Both the position numbers and the translations under genes were made by a program. DNA of 31,222 nt from contig JBHYFN010000042.1 in NCBI GenBank assembly GCA_051859505.1, forward strand, positions 1-31,222, in the 5' to 3' direction. The DNA comes from JAFIEN01 sp051859505. Its GTDB lineage: Bacteria; Pseudomonadota; Alphaproteobacteria; Rhodobacterales; Rhodobacteraceae. The notes beneath the pieces are model-generated. The model worked only from the letters and a program-made list of their open reading frames with translations, did no database searches and was not told the DNA's origin. Below, piece by piece: positions 24,695 to 31,222 of the stretch (its first letter is position 1; each line of letters starts with the position of its first letter).

Positions 24695-25552
24695 ATGGAA
24701 GGCAGGGCGGCAAGCATGCTGGCGGAACGGTCCGCTCATGCCTTCGCGGCCCGCGTGGCCGCCGCGCCCGACCATCGGCTGGCCGCCGCCCTGTCGGGTC
24801 TGGTCGATCACCTCAACCTCATGGTCCGCGACCACGACATCACCCGCGAGGATCTGCGCGCGATCCTGTCTTTCCTGACCGATGTGGGCGAGGCCTGTTC
24901 CGAAAAGCGGCAGGAATGGGTGCTTCTGGCCGATACGCTGGGCCTGACGAGCGTGGTCGAAGCCCATGCCGCCCGCCGCCCCGACGGGGCCACGCCCAAC
25001 ACGATGCCCGGGCCCTTCTACCGCGCCGATGCGCCCGGCCGCGCCGATGGCGAGAGCATCTCGCTTGATGGCAAGGGGGTGGCGCTGACCTTTGCCGCGC
25101 GCGTCACCGATCTGGACGGTGAACCCGTCGCGGCCCAGGTCGAGGTCTGGCAGGCCAATGCCGAGGGCCTTTACGAAAACCAGGATCCCGACCGCCAGCC
25201 CGAGTTCAACCTGCGCGGCCGCTACCGGACCGATGCCGCAGGCCTCGTCACGATCCGCACCATCCGGCCCCAGGGCTATGCCGTGCCGGGCGACGGGCCG
25301 GTGGGCCAGTTGATGACCCGGCTGGGGATCAACCTGCGCCGGCCCGCGCATCTGCATTTCCGCATCACCGCGCCGGGGTTCCAGGTGCTGACGACCCATG
25401 TGTTCGACGCCGCCGACCCCGATATCGCGCGCGACCCGCTTTTCGCCGTCCACCCCGCGCTTCTGGCCGAGTTCCGGCCCGATGGCGCAGGCGGCTGGCA
25501 GACCGACTACCGCTTCGTCCTTGCGCGCGAAAAGGCGCGGGGGGCGGCCTGA
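24695..25552 (+). CDS. Intradiol ring-cleaving dioxygenase (hydroxyquinol/catechol 1,2-dioxygenase)
   Basis: A cytoplasmic non-haem Fe(III) enzyme of 285 residues. It has the helical N-terminal dimerisation domain (about 15-95) and a beta-sandwich catalytic domain. The four iron ligands are visible by alignment to catechol 1,2-dioxygenase: Tyr160 (EGLYENQD), Tyr177 (GRYRTD), His219 and His221 (RPAHLHF). Because a maleylacetate reductase follows in the operon, hydroxyquinol (to maleylacetate) is the likelier substrate; catechol or chlorocatechols remain possible. GGGAGGGG upstream supports the start. Confidence 0.9.
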   Translation: MEGRAASMLAERSAHAFAARVAAAPDHRLAAALSGLVDHLNLMVRDHDITREDLRAILSFLTDVGEACSEKRQEWVLLADTLGLTSVVEAHAARRPDGATPNTMPGPFYRADAPGRADGESISLDGKGVALTFAARVTDLDGEPVAAQVEVWQANAEGLYENQDPDRQPEFNLRGRYRTDAAGLVTIRTIRPQGYAVPGDGPVGQLMTRLGINLRRPAHLHFRITAPGFQVLTTHVFDAADPDIARDPLFAVHPALLAEFRPDGAGGWQTDYRFVLAREKARGAA

Positions 25553-25598
25553 ACATAGACGGGGCCCGACGGGCACAACGACAAAGGGAGAGAGAGAG

Positions 25599-26558
25599 AT
25601 GTCCAAGATCAGCGGATACCACCACCTGACCATGTCGACCGACGGCGCGCAGGAGGATTATGATTTCTACACCAAGACCCTGGGCCTGCATTCGGTCAAG
25701 CGCACGGTCCTGTTCGACGGTGTCCTGCCGGTCTATCACCTCTATTACGGGGCGAAGAACGGCGATGCCTCGACCATCATCACGACCTTCCCCTTCCGCA
25801 AGCCCGGCGTCTATGGCCGGCGCGGCTCGAACCAGTCCAAGATCGTGCAGCAGGCGATCCCGGTGGGGGCCTCGGACTTCTGGGTGAACCGTCTGAACGA
25901 ACGCGGCGTGAAGGCGGCAAAGACCAGCCGCTTCGGCCTTGACCGGGTGGCTTTCGAACATCCCTGCGGCATCCCGCATGAACTGGTCGAAAACCCCGGC
26001 GACAGCCGCGCGCCGATCACGAACGAGGCGCAGGGGATCGGCACCGACCACGGCATCCGCGGCATCTATGGCGCGGCCGTGTCGGTCCTTGACCGGACCG
26101 CGATGGACGATTTCCTGACCATTGCCCTCCCGCTCAAGAAGGAAGGCGACACCGACGAGGGGCTGATCTTCTCGGTCCCCAATGGTGACGGCCCCCGTTC
26201 GATGGTCGAGGTGATCCACGAACCCAACGTGCCGCAGGGCACATGGACGCTTGCCGGCGGCACGATCCATCACCTCGCGCTGAACACCGGCAACGAGGAG
26301 AACCAGATGTCGCTGCGCGCCCATATCGAGGGGCTGGGCTTCACCGACATCTCGGAGCAGAAGGACCGCAACTACTTCAAATCCTGTTATGTCCGTTCGC
26401 CCGGCGGCGCGCTGTTCGAACTGGCCTGGACCGTGCCCGAAGGCTGGGCCAAGGACGAACCGGCCGATGCGATCGGCACGACGCTGGTCTTTCCGCCGTG
26501 GTTCGAGGATCGCCGCGACGAGATGGTCGCAGGCCTCGAGCCCGCCGATTTCGACTGA
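25599..26558 (+). CDS. VOC-family ring-cleaving dioxygenase (hydroquinone dioxygenase-like)
   Basis: A 319-residue protein built of two glyoxalase/VOC modules, like PcpA, LinE and MhqO. Likely Fe(II) ligands are His9 (GYHHLTM), His225 (GTIHHLALN) and Glu274 (ALFELAW), which line up with the PcpA triad. PcpA and LinE cleave (chloro)hydroquinones. It follows the intradiol enzyme by 46 bp with a purine-rich ribosome site (AAGGGAGAGAG). The natural substrate may be hydroquinone or a substituted one. Confidence 0.85.
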   Translation: MSKISGYHHLTMSTDGAQEDYDFYTKTLGLHSVKRTVLFDGVLPVYHLYYGAKNGDASTIITTFPFRKPGVYGRRGSNQSKIVQQAIPVGASDFWVNRLNERGVKAAKTSRFGLDRVAFEHPCGIPHELVENPGDSRAPITNEAQGIGTDHGIRGIYGAAVSVLDRTAMDDFLTIALPLKKEGDTDEGLIFSVPNGDGPRSMVEVIHEPNVPQGTWTLAGGTIHHLALNTGNEENQMSLRAHIEGLGFTDISEQKDRNYFKSCYVRSPGGALFELAWTVPEGWAKDEPADAIGTTLVFPPWFEDRRDEMVAGLEPADFD

Positions 26559-26565
26559 GGCGCCG

Positions 26566-27210
26566 ATGGCCCCCCTCCTGCATCACGGCACGGAACTGGC
26601 GACGGCGCAGGTGGCCTGCATCGTGGTCCATGGCCGTGGCCAGAGCCAGGCCGACATGATCTCTGCCATCGTGTCGCGCCTCGATCTGCCGGGGGTGGCC
26701 TATGTCCTGCCGAAATCCGACGGCCCCGCCTGGTATGACGCCCGCGCCGTCGATCCGCTGACCGAAGCCACAAGCGCGCAACTTGCCCGGGGGCTCGAGG
26801 TCTTGGACGGGGTGCTGGCCGGGGTCCACGCGACCCGGCCGGATGTCCCGGTGCTGCTGGCGGGCTTCTCGCAAGGCGCCTGCCTTGCCGCGGAATACCT
26901 GCTGTCGCGCGGGCCTGTCGTCTGCGCGGCGGCGCTTCTGACCGGCTGCCGGGTGGGGGTGGCCGCCGATGCCCGCCCGCTGACCGATCTGGCCGGGCTG
27001 CCGGTCTATGTCTCGGGCGGCGACGCCGATCCCTGGATCCCGGCCGGGGCCTTCCACGAACTCCTCGCCGAACTGACCGCCGCCGGCGCCCGCCTCCGCT
27101 CGGACCTTTTCCCCGGCCGCCCGCACGAGGTTTCGTCCCCCGAGATCGCCACCCTGTCCGCCATGCTGACGGCCCTTGCCGCCGGCCAACCGCTGCTGGA
27201 GGCCGCATGA
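26566..27210 (+). CDS. Alpha/beta hydrolase (phospholipase/carboxylesterase, MhqD-like)
   Basis: A small esterase-type hydrolase of 214 residues. The nucleophile Ser102 is in GFSQG, the acid is Asp155 (GGDADPWIP) and His187 lies in RPHEVS; the oxyanion segment VVHGRGQS is near the N-terminus. In Bacillus and many Proteobacteria such hydrolases (MhqD) travel with VOC ring-cleaving dioxygenases, as here, 7 bp after the VOC gene. It may process an ester or acyl product of ring cleavage. The ORF is open further upstream, but the ATG at 26566 avoids a long overlap. Confidence 0.85.
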   Translation: MAPLLHHGTELATAQVACIVVHGRGQSQADMISAIVSRLDLPGVAYVLPKSDGPAWYDARAVDPLTEATSAQLARGLEVLDGVLAGVHATRPDVPVLLAGFSQGACLAAEYLLSRGPVVCAAALLTGCRVGVAADARPLTDLAGLPVYVSGGDADPWIPAGAFHELLAELTAAGARLRSDLFPGRPHEVSSPEIATLSAMLTALAAGQPLLEAA

Positions 27211-28274
27211 CCGCGCTCCTGAACGGTTTCGCCTTCGCGGGCATCCCCAGCCGGGTGATCTTCGGCGCGGGCACCCTTGTCCAGATCGGGGCCGAGGTCG
27301 AACGGCTGGGCCGCTCCCGCGCGCTCGTCCTCTCCACCCCGCATCAGGCGGCCGAGGCGCAGGCGCTGGCCGACCGGCTTGGCCCCCTTGCCGCGGGCAC
27401 CTTCACCGATGCCACGATGCACACCCCCACCGACGTGACCGCCCGCGCCGTCGAGGCCTTCCGCGCGGCGAATGCCGATTGCCTCGTGGCCCTCGGCGGC
27501 GGTTCGACCATCGGCCTGGGCAAGGCCATCGCCACCCGCACCGGCGCCGATCAGGTGGTCATCCCCACCACCTATGCCGGCTCCGAAATGACCGACATCC
27601 TGGGCGAGACGGCCGACGGGCAAAAGACCACCCGCCGCGATCCCTCGATCCGGCCCGAGACGGTGATCTACGACGTCGACCTCACGCTCAGCCTGCCGCC
27701 CGCGATGACCGTCACCTCGGCGATGAACGCCATCGCGCATGGGGTCGAGGGGCTTTATGCCCCCGACGCCAACCCGATCCTGTCGATGATGGCCGCCGCC
27801 GCCATGCGCGCCTTCAAGACGGGCCTGCCCCGCGTCGTGGCCGACCCCTCCGACCGCGCCGCCCGGGCCGAGGTGCTCTATGGCGCCTGGCTCTGCTCGA
27901 CCGTGCTCGGCCATATCACCATGGCGCTGCATCACAAGCTGGCCCATGTCCTTGGCGGCTCCTTCGGCACGCCGCATGCCGAAACCCACGCGATCCTTCT
28001 GCCCCATACCGCAGGCTTCAACGCCCCCGCCGCGCGCGACACGCTCGCCCCCGTGGCCGAGGTCTTTGGCAGCGTCGGCCCCGGCCTGTGGGATTTCGCC
28101 AAGGAAACCGGCGCGCCTCTGCGCCTGTCCGACCTGGGCCTGACCGAGGCCGACCTCGACCGCGCGGCGGAGATTGCCGTCCAGAACCCCTACCACAACC
28201 CCCGGCCCTTCGACCGCGACGACATCCGCCACCTTCTGCAAGACGCCTTCGACGGCACAAGACCAAGCGACTGA
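27207..28274 (+). CDS. Maleylacetate reductase
   Basis: An iron-alcohol-dehydrogenase-fold enzyme of 355 residues that reduces maleylacetate to 3-oxoadipate with NAD(P)H. The nucleotide-binding GGGS is at 97-100 (LGGGSTIGLGKA). TTYAGSEMTDILG and HKLAHVLGG followed by TPHAETHAILLPH are characteristic of maleylacetate reductases. It overlaps the hydrolase by 4 nt (ATGA), so it is translationally coupled. It confirms that the operon ends in the hydroxyquinol/maleylacetate branch. Confidence 0.92.
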   Translation: MTALLNGFAFAGIPSRVIFGAGTLVQIGAEVERLGRSRALVLSTPHQAAEAQALADRLGPLAAGTFTDATMHTPTDVTARAVEAFRAANADCLVALGGGSTIGLGKAIATRTGADQVVIPTTYAGSEMTDILGETADGQKTTRRDPSIRPETVIYDVDLTLSLPPAMTVTSAMNAIAHGVEGLYAPDANPILSMMAAAAMRAFKTGLPRVVADPSDRAARAEVLYGAWLCSTVLGHITMALHHKLAHVLGGSFGTPHAETHAILLPHTAGFNAPAARDTLAPVAEVFGSVGPGLWDFAKETGAPLRLSDLGLTEADLDRAAEIAVQNPYHNPRPFDRDDIRHLLQDAFDGTRPSD

Positions 28275-28302
28275 GACCACCATAATCAGGGAGGAGACCC
28301 AC

Positions 28303-29583
28303 ATGATCACCCGCCGCCGCCTGCTCAAATCCGCCGCCTCCTCGGGCCTCGTGCTCGGGGCCTCCGGCCTTGCCATGCCTGCCATCGCGCAGAACGCGCC
28401 CATCCGCATCGGCTATGTCAGCCCGCAGACCGGCCCGCTGGCCGGCTTCGCCGAGGCCGATGCCTATACGCTGAACATGTATGCCGCGCGCATGGCGGCC
28501 GAGGGGATGAATGTCGAGGTCATCGTCAAGGACAGCCAGTCCAACCCCAACCGCGCAGCCACCGTCGCGCAGGAACTGATCATCCAGGACGAGGTGCATC
28601 TGATGCTCGTCGCCTCGACGCCCGAGACGACGAACCCGGTGGCAACCGTCTGCGAGGCCGAAGGCGTGCCCGTCATCTCGACCAAGGCCCCCTGGCAGCC
28701 ATTCTTCATCGGCCAGCAGGGCAATCCCGGCGATCCCGAAAGCTGGCGCCCCTTCGATTTCGCCTTCCACTATTTCTGGGGGCTCGAGGATGTGATCGCC
28801 GTCTTCACCAACATGTGGAACCAGCTTGATACCAACCGCCAGGTCGGCGGCCTCTTCCCCAATGATGCCGATGGCAATGCCTGGGGCGATCCCAATGTCG
28901 GCGTGGCCCCCGGCTTTGCCGAAGCCGGCTTCACCACGGTCGATCCCGGCCGCTACCAGAACCTCAGCGACGATTTCACCGCCCAGATCAACGCCTTCAG
29001 GGCGGCCGAGGTGGAAATCGTGACCGGCGTGGTGATCCCGCCCGATTTCACCACCTTCTGGAACCAGTCCCGCCAGCAGGGCTTCGTCCCCAAGGCGGCA
29101 ACGGTCGCCAAGGCGATCCTCTTCCCCCAGGCGGTCGAGGCTTTGGGCGAAAACGGCCATAACCTCTCCTCCGAGGTCTGGTGGTCGCGCAACCACCCCT
29201 TCACCTCCTCGCTCACCGGCGAAAGTGCTGCCGATCTGGCCGATGGCTTCACCGAATTCTCGGGCCGCCCCTGGACCCAGCCGATCGGCTTCATCCATTC
29301 GCTCTTCGAGGTCGCCACCGACGTGATCGCCCGCGCCTCCGACCCCACCGACCCCGAGGATATGGCCGCCACCATCGCCGCCACCGACCTCAACACCATC
29401 GTCGGCCGGGTGGCCTGGGACGGCTCCAACGTGCCCCCCTTCGCGGCCCAGAACGTCTGCAAGACCCCGCTCGTGGGCGGCCAATGGCGCCGGCAGGACG
29501 ATGGCACATTCGACCTCACCATCGTCGACAACCAGACCGCGCCCGAGATCCCCACCGCCGGCACGATGGAGGAGATCGCCTGA
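28303..29583 (+). CDS. ABC transporter substrate-binding protein, branched-chain amino acid/aromatic type
   Basis: A periplasmic binding protein (Peripla_BP_6 type) of 426 residues. It has a twin-arginine signal (MITRRRLLKSAASSG, then a hydrophobic core and AIAQ cleavage near residue 30). The mature protein starts IRIGYVSPQTGPLAGFAEAD and has LMLVASTPETTNPVATVCEAEGVP, typical of the family. GGGAGGAG lies about 9 nt before the ATG at 28303. Its place directly after ring-cleavage genes suggests that it binds an aromatic compound rather than an amino acid. Confidence 0.9.
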   Translation: MITRRRLLKSAASSGLVLGASGLAMPAIAQNAPIRIGYVSPQTGPLAGFAEADAYTLNMYAARMAAEGMNVEVIVKDSQSNPNRAATVAQELIIQDEVHLMLVASTPETTNPVATVCEAEGVPVISTKAPWQPFFIGQQGNPGDPESWRPFDFAFHYFWGLEDVIAVFTNMWNQLDTNRQVGGLFPNDADGNAWGDPNVGVAPGFAEAGFTTVDPGRYQNLSDDFTAQINAFRAAEVEIVTGVVIPPDFTTFWNQSRQQGFVPKAATVAKAILFPQAVEALGENGHNLSSEVWWSRNHPFTSSLTGESAADLADGFTEFSGRPWTQPIGFIHSLFEVATDVIARASDPTDPEDMAATIAATDLNTIVGRVAWDGSNVPPFAAQNVCKTPLVGGQWRRQDDGTFDLTIVDNQTAPEIPTAGTMEEIA

Positions 29584-29598
29584 TCCGCGAAAACACCC

Positions 29599-29629
29599 CG
29601 GGACGGGCAGGCGCTACCTGTCCGTCCCG
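29599..29629 (+). terminator. Strong stem-loop after the binding-protein gene
   Basis: CGGGACGG (29599-29606) pairs with CCGTCCCG (29622-29629), and CAGG (29608-29611) with CCTG (29617-29620), joined by one G-U pair. This makes a 13-bp stem with a 5-nt loop 15 bp after the stop codon. A short T-rich tract (CTTCTTTTGTTC) follows about 17 bp later. It may partly end transcription or protect the upstream message. Confidence 0.7.
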
Positions 29630-29641
29630 CGACCGTCCCCT

Positions 29642-29687
29642 GCTTCTTTTGTTCCCAAATATCCTGGGGTCCGGGGCAAAGCCCCGG
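29642..29687. repeat. Rhodobacterales-like extragenic element
   Basis: A segment of the form CTTCTTTTGTTCCCAAATAT then CCTGGGGT is followed by the hairpin CCGGGGC-AAA-GCCCCGG (29671-29687). Similar T-rich/ATAT blocks plus a GGGGC-AAA-GCCCC hairpin recur between genes in this family from general knowledge. It fills the 135-bp gap before LivG with the terminator-like stem-loop. Confidence 0.45.
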
Positions 29688-29718
29688 GTCTCTCCGCCCG
29701 GACCGGACGCCTGATCTG

Positions 29719-30438
29719 ATGACCATCCTGTCACTCCAAGACCTCTCGAAAAGCTTCGGCGCCCTCAAGGTGACCGATGACGTCAGCTTCGACGTGCCCG
29801 AAGGTCAGGCGCTGGGCATCATCGGGCCGAACGGGGCGGGCAAATCCACGCTCTTCAACCTGATCACCGGCAACATCCCCGCCGACCGCGGCACGATCCG
29901 CTTCGCCGGGCAGGACGTGACCCGCACGCCCCCGATGCAGCGCTGCCTGATGGGGATGGGCCGGTCCTTCCAGATCCCGCAGCCCTTCTCCAACCTCACC
30001 GTCTTCGAAAACCTCGTCGTCGCCGCCACCCACGGCCAGAACCTGCCCGAAGCGCAGGTGACCGCCCGCTGCGGCACCATCCTGGAACGGACCGAGCTTC
30101 TGTCCCGCGCCAACCAGCCGGCCGCCTCGCTCAGCCTCCTGCAGCGCAAGCGCCTCGAGCTTGCGCGCGCCATGGCCACGAAACCGCGCCTCCTCCTGCT
30201 CGACGAGATCGCGGGCGGGCTGACCGAGGGGGAATGCGTGGCCCTCGTGGATACGATCAAGGCGATCCATGCCGAGGGGGTGACGATCATCTGGATCGAA
30301 CATGTGCTCCATGCCCTGACAGCGGTGGTCGAGCGGCTGGTGGTGCTCGATTTCGGGCGGATCATCGGCATGGGCGACCCGGCCGAGGTGATGGACAGCC
30401 GCGAGGTGCGCGAGATCTATCTGGGGATCGAGATCTGA
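29719..30438 (+). CDS. ABC transporter ATP-binding protein, LivG-type
   Basis: One of two ATPases (239 residues) of the aromatic/branched-chain uptake system. Walker A GPNGAGKST is at 36-44, Walker B LLLLDE at 158-163 and the switch His is H195 (WIEH). The signature is unusual: SLSLLQRKRLELARA (LSLLQ at 138-142) has no Gly where LSGGQ or LSYGQ is normal. The rest of the fold is intact. It ends with a TGATG overlap with the LivF gene. No strong ribosome site is visible before the start. Confidence 0.9.
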   Translation: MTILSLQDLSKSFGALKVTDDVSFDVPEGQALGIIGPNGAGKSTLFNLITGNIPADRGTIRFAGQDVTRTPPMQRCLMGMGRSFQIPQPFSNLTVFENLVVAATHGQNLPEAQVTARCGTILERTELLSRANQPAASLSLLQRKRLELARAMATKPRLLLLDEIAGGLTEGECVALVDTIKAIHAEGVTIIWIEHVLHALTAVVERLVVLDFGRIIGMGDPAEVMDSREVREIYLGIEI

Positions 30439-31145
30439 TGGCGCTGCTGGAAACTGATGGCCTGACGGCGCATTACGGCGATTTCCAGGCGCTCTTCGGC
30501 GTCGATATCGCGCTCGAGGAAGCCGAGACCATCGCCATCATCGGCGCCAATGGCGCGGGCAAGACCACCTTGATGCGCGCGATTGCGGGGCTCTTGCGCA
30601 GCGCGCCGGGCATGGTGCGTTACGAGGGGCGCGAGATCGGCGCCCTGCCGGCGGCCGAGGTCATGGGCCTTGGCATCGCCATGGTGCCCGAGGGGCGCCG
30701 GCTGTTCCCCTCGCTCACCGTCGAGGAGAACCTGATGATCGGCGCCCATGGGCGCAAGGTCGCGGGGCCCTGGCGGCTCGAGACCGTCTACGAGCTGTTC
30801 CCGATCCTGAAGGAGCGGCGGAACAGCCCCGGCACGGCGCTGTCGGGCGGCCAGCAGCAGATGGTGGCCATCGGCCGGGCGCTGATGTCGAACCCGAAGG
30901 TGCTTTTGTGCGACGAGCTGAGCCTTGGTCTGGCACCGGTGGTGATCCGCGACATCTATGCCGCGATGCCGAAGATCCGCGACGGCGGGGCGAGTGTCGT
31001 CGTGGTCGAGCAGGATATCGGCCAGGCGCTGAAAGTGGCGCAGCGGGTCTATTGCCTGATGGAGGGGCGGGTCACGCTGACGGGGCGGCCGGAGGAGCTG
31101 AGCCGCGAGGCGATCCACGACGCCTATTTCGGAGCGGCGGCATGA
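30438..31145 (+). CDS. ABC transporter ATP-binding protein, LivF-type
   Basis: The second ATPase (235 residues). Walker A GANGAGKTT is at 36-44, signature LSGGQ at 135-139, Walker B VLLCDE near 155-160 (Cys replaces the usual hydrophobic residue) and the switch His is replaced by Gln in VVVEQD, as is usual for LivF. It starts on the overlapping ATG of LivG's stop. The LivH/LivM permeases expected with this pair are not in the window and may follow beyond the repeat at its end. Confidence 0.92.
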   Translation: MALLETDGLTAHYGDFQALFGVDIALEEAETIAIIGANGAGKTTLMRAIAGLLRSAPGMVRYEGREIGALPAAEVMGLGIAMVPEGRRLFPSLTVEENLMIGAHGRKVAGPWRLETVYELFPILKERRNSPGTALSGGQQQMVAIGRALMSNPKVLLCDELSLGLAPVVIRDIYAAMPKIRDGGASVVVVEQDIGQALKVAQRVYCLMEGRVTLTGRPEELSREAIHDAYFGAAA

Positions 31146-31152
31146 GCCGGGC

Positions 31153-31221
31153 GGCAGAAAATTGGCCAATTTTCTGCCCCGGGGGGGCGCTGCCCCCCGT
31201 CGCGCTTTGCGCGACTCCCCC
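31153..31221. repeat. Compound extragenic palindrome at the window end
   Basis: A perfect 26-bp palindrome (31153-31178; half-site GGCAGAAAATTGG) is followed by a G7-CGCTG-C6 stretch that can form a hairpin, then by GTCGCGC-TTT-GCGCGAC and a C run. It begins 7 bp after the LivF stop. The order of palindrome, G/C block and XTTTX hairpin looks like a mobile or repeated intergenic element, and can also act as a terminator. Confidence 0.6.
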
Positions 31222-31222
31222 C

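Noticed and set aside
1..31222. CRISPR arrays, tRNA or rRNA genes, insertion sequences and phage genes
   Set aside because: No spaced identical repeats, no cloverleaf or rRNA sequence, and no transposase or integrase motifs were seen; the repeats found are coding or short intergenic ones.

Overview
The window is a high-GC stretch of an alphaproteobacterial genome, most likely a member of the Rhodobacteraceae/Paracoccaceae. The evidence is the codon usage, the many ABC uptake systems, an RTX protein ending in a Hint domain, and Rhodobacterales-like extragenic palindromes. I see no rRNA, tRNA, CRISPR array, transposase or prophage. Genes are tightly packed and the largest non-coding gaps are about 260-300 bp.

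Layout. (1) 1-2421: 3' part of a large secreted-type protein with 56-residue repeats, RTX calcium-binding nonapeptides and a Hint domain. (2) 2532-8021: a COG1653-type sugar ABC transporter on the minus strand (binding protein, two permeases, ATPase) with a divergent LacI-family regulator. (3) 8092-14202: a maltose/maltodextrin-type transporter, with malE-malF-malG on the minus strand and a lacI-type regulator plus malK on the plus strand. Two similar AAACGTTTTGAAA sites lie between the two arms, one over the -35 box of a good malE promoter. (4) 14241-23632: a polysaccharide locus. It holds a PgaB-like deacetylase/hydrolase, a small lysozyme-like protein, a broken OafA-type acyltransferase, a 1124-residue glycosyltransferase fused to degenerate GH18-like and NodB-like domains, and a divergent Tat-exported DUF3131 protein. 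(5) 23650-31145: a LysR regulator and an aromatic ring-cleavage operon (intradiol dioxygenase, VOC ring-cleaving dioxygenase, alpha/beta hydrolase, maleylacetate reductase). It continues into a branched-chain-amino-acid-type ABC uptake system (binding protein, LivG, LivF); its permeases are not in the window.

How the genes work together. The two sugar importers each pair with a divergent LacI repressor. The aromatic operon couples uptake of a substrate to ring cleavage, giving maleylacetate and then 3-oxoadipate. The polysaccharide locus looks like a beta-linked aminosugar polymer system related to PNAG (pga) but built differently: one intact deacetylase, and several deacetylase/hydrolase-like domains that have lost catalytic residues and may only bind polymer. 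This locus is the best candidate for an undescribed system.

A recurring regulatory theme is a strong 13-bp stem-loop directly after each of the three binding-protein genes. It probably raises binding-protein levels over the downstream transporter components.
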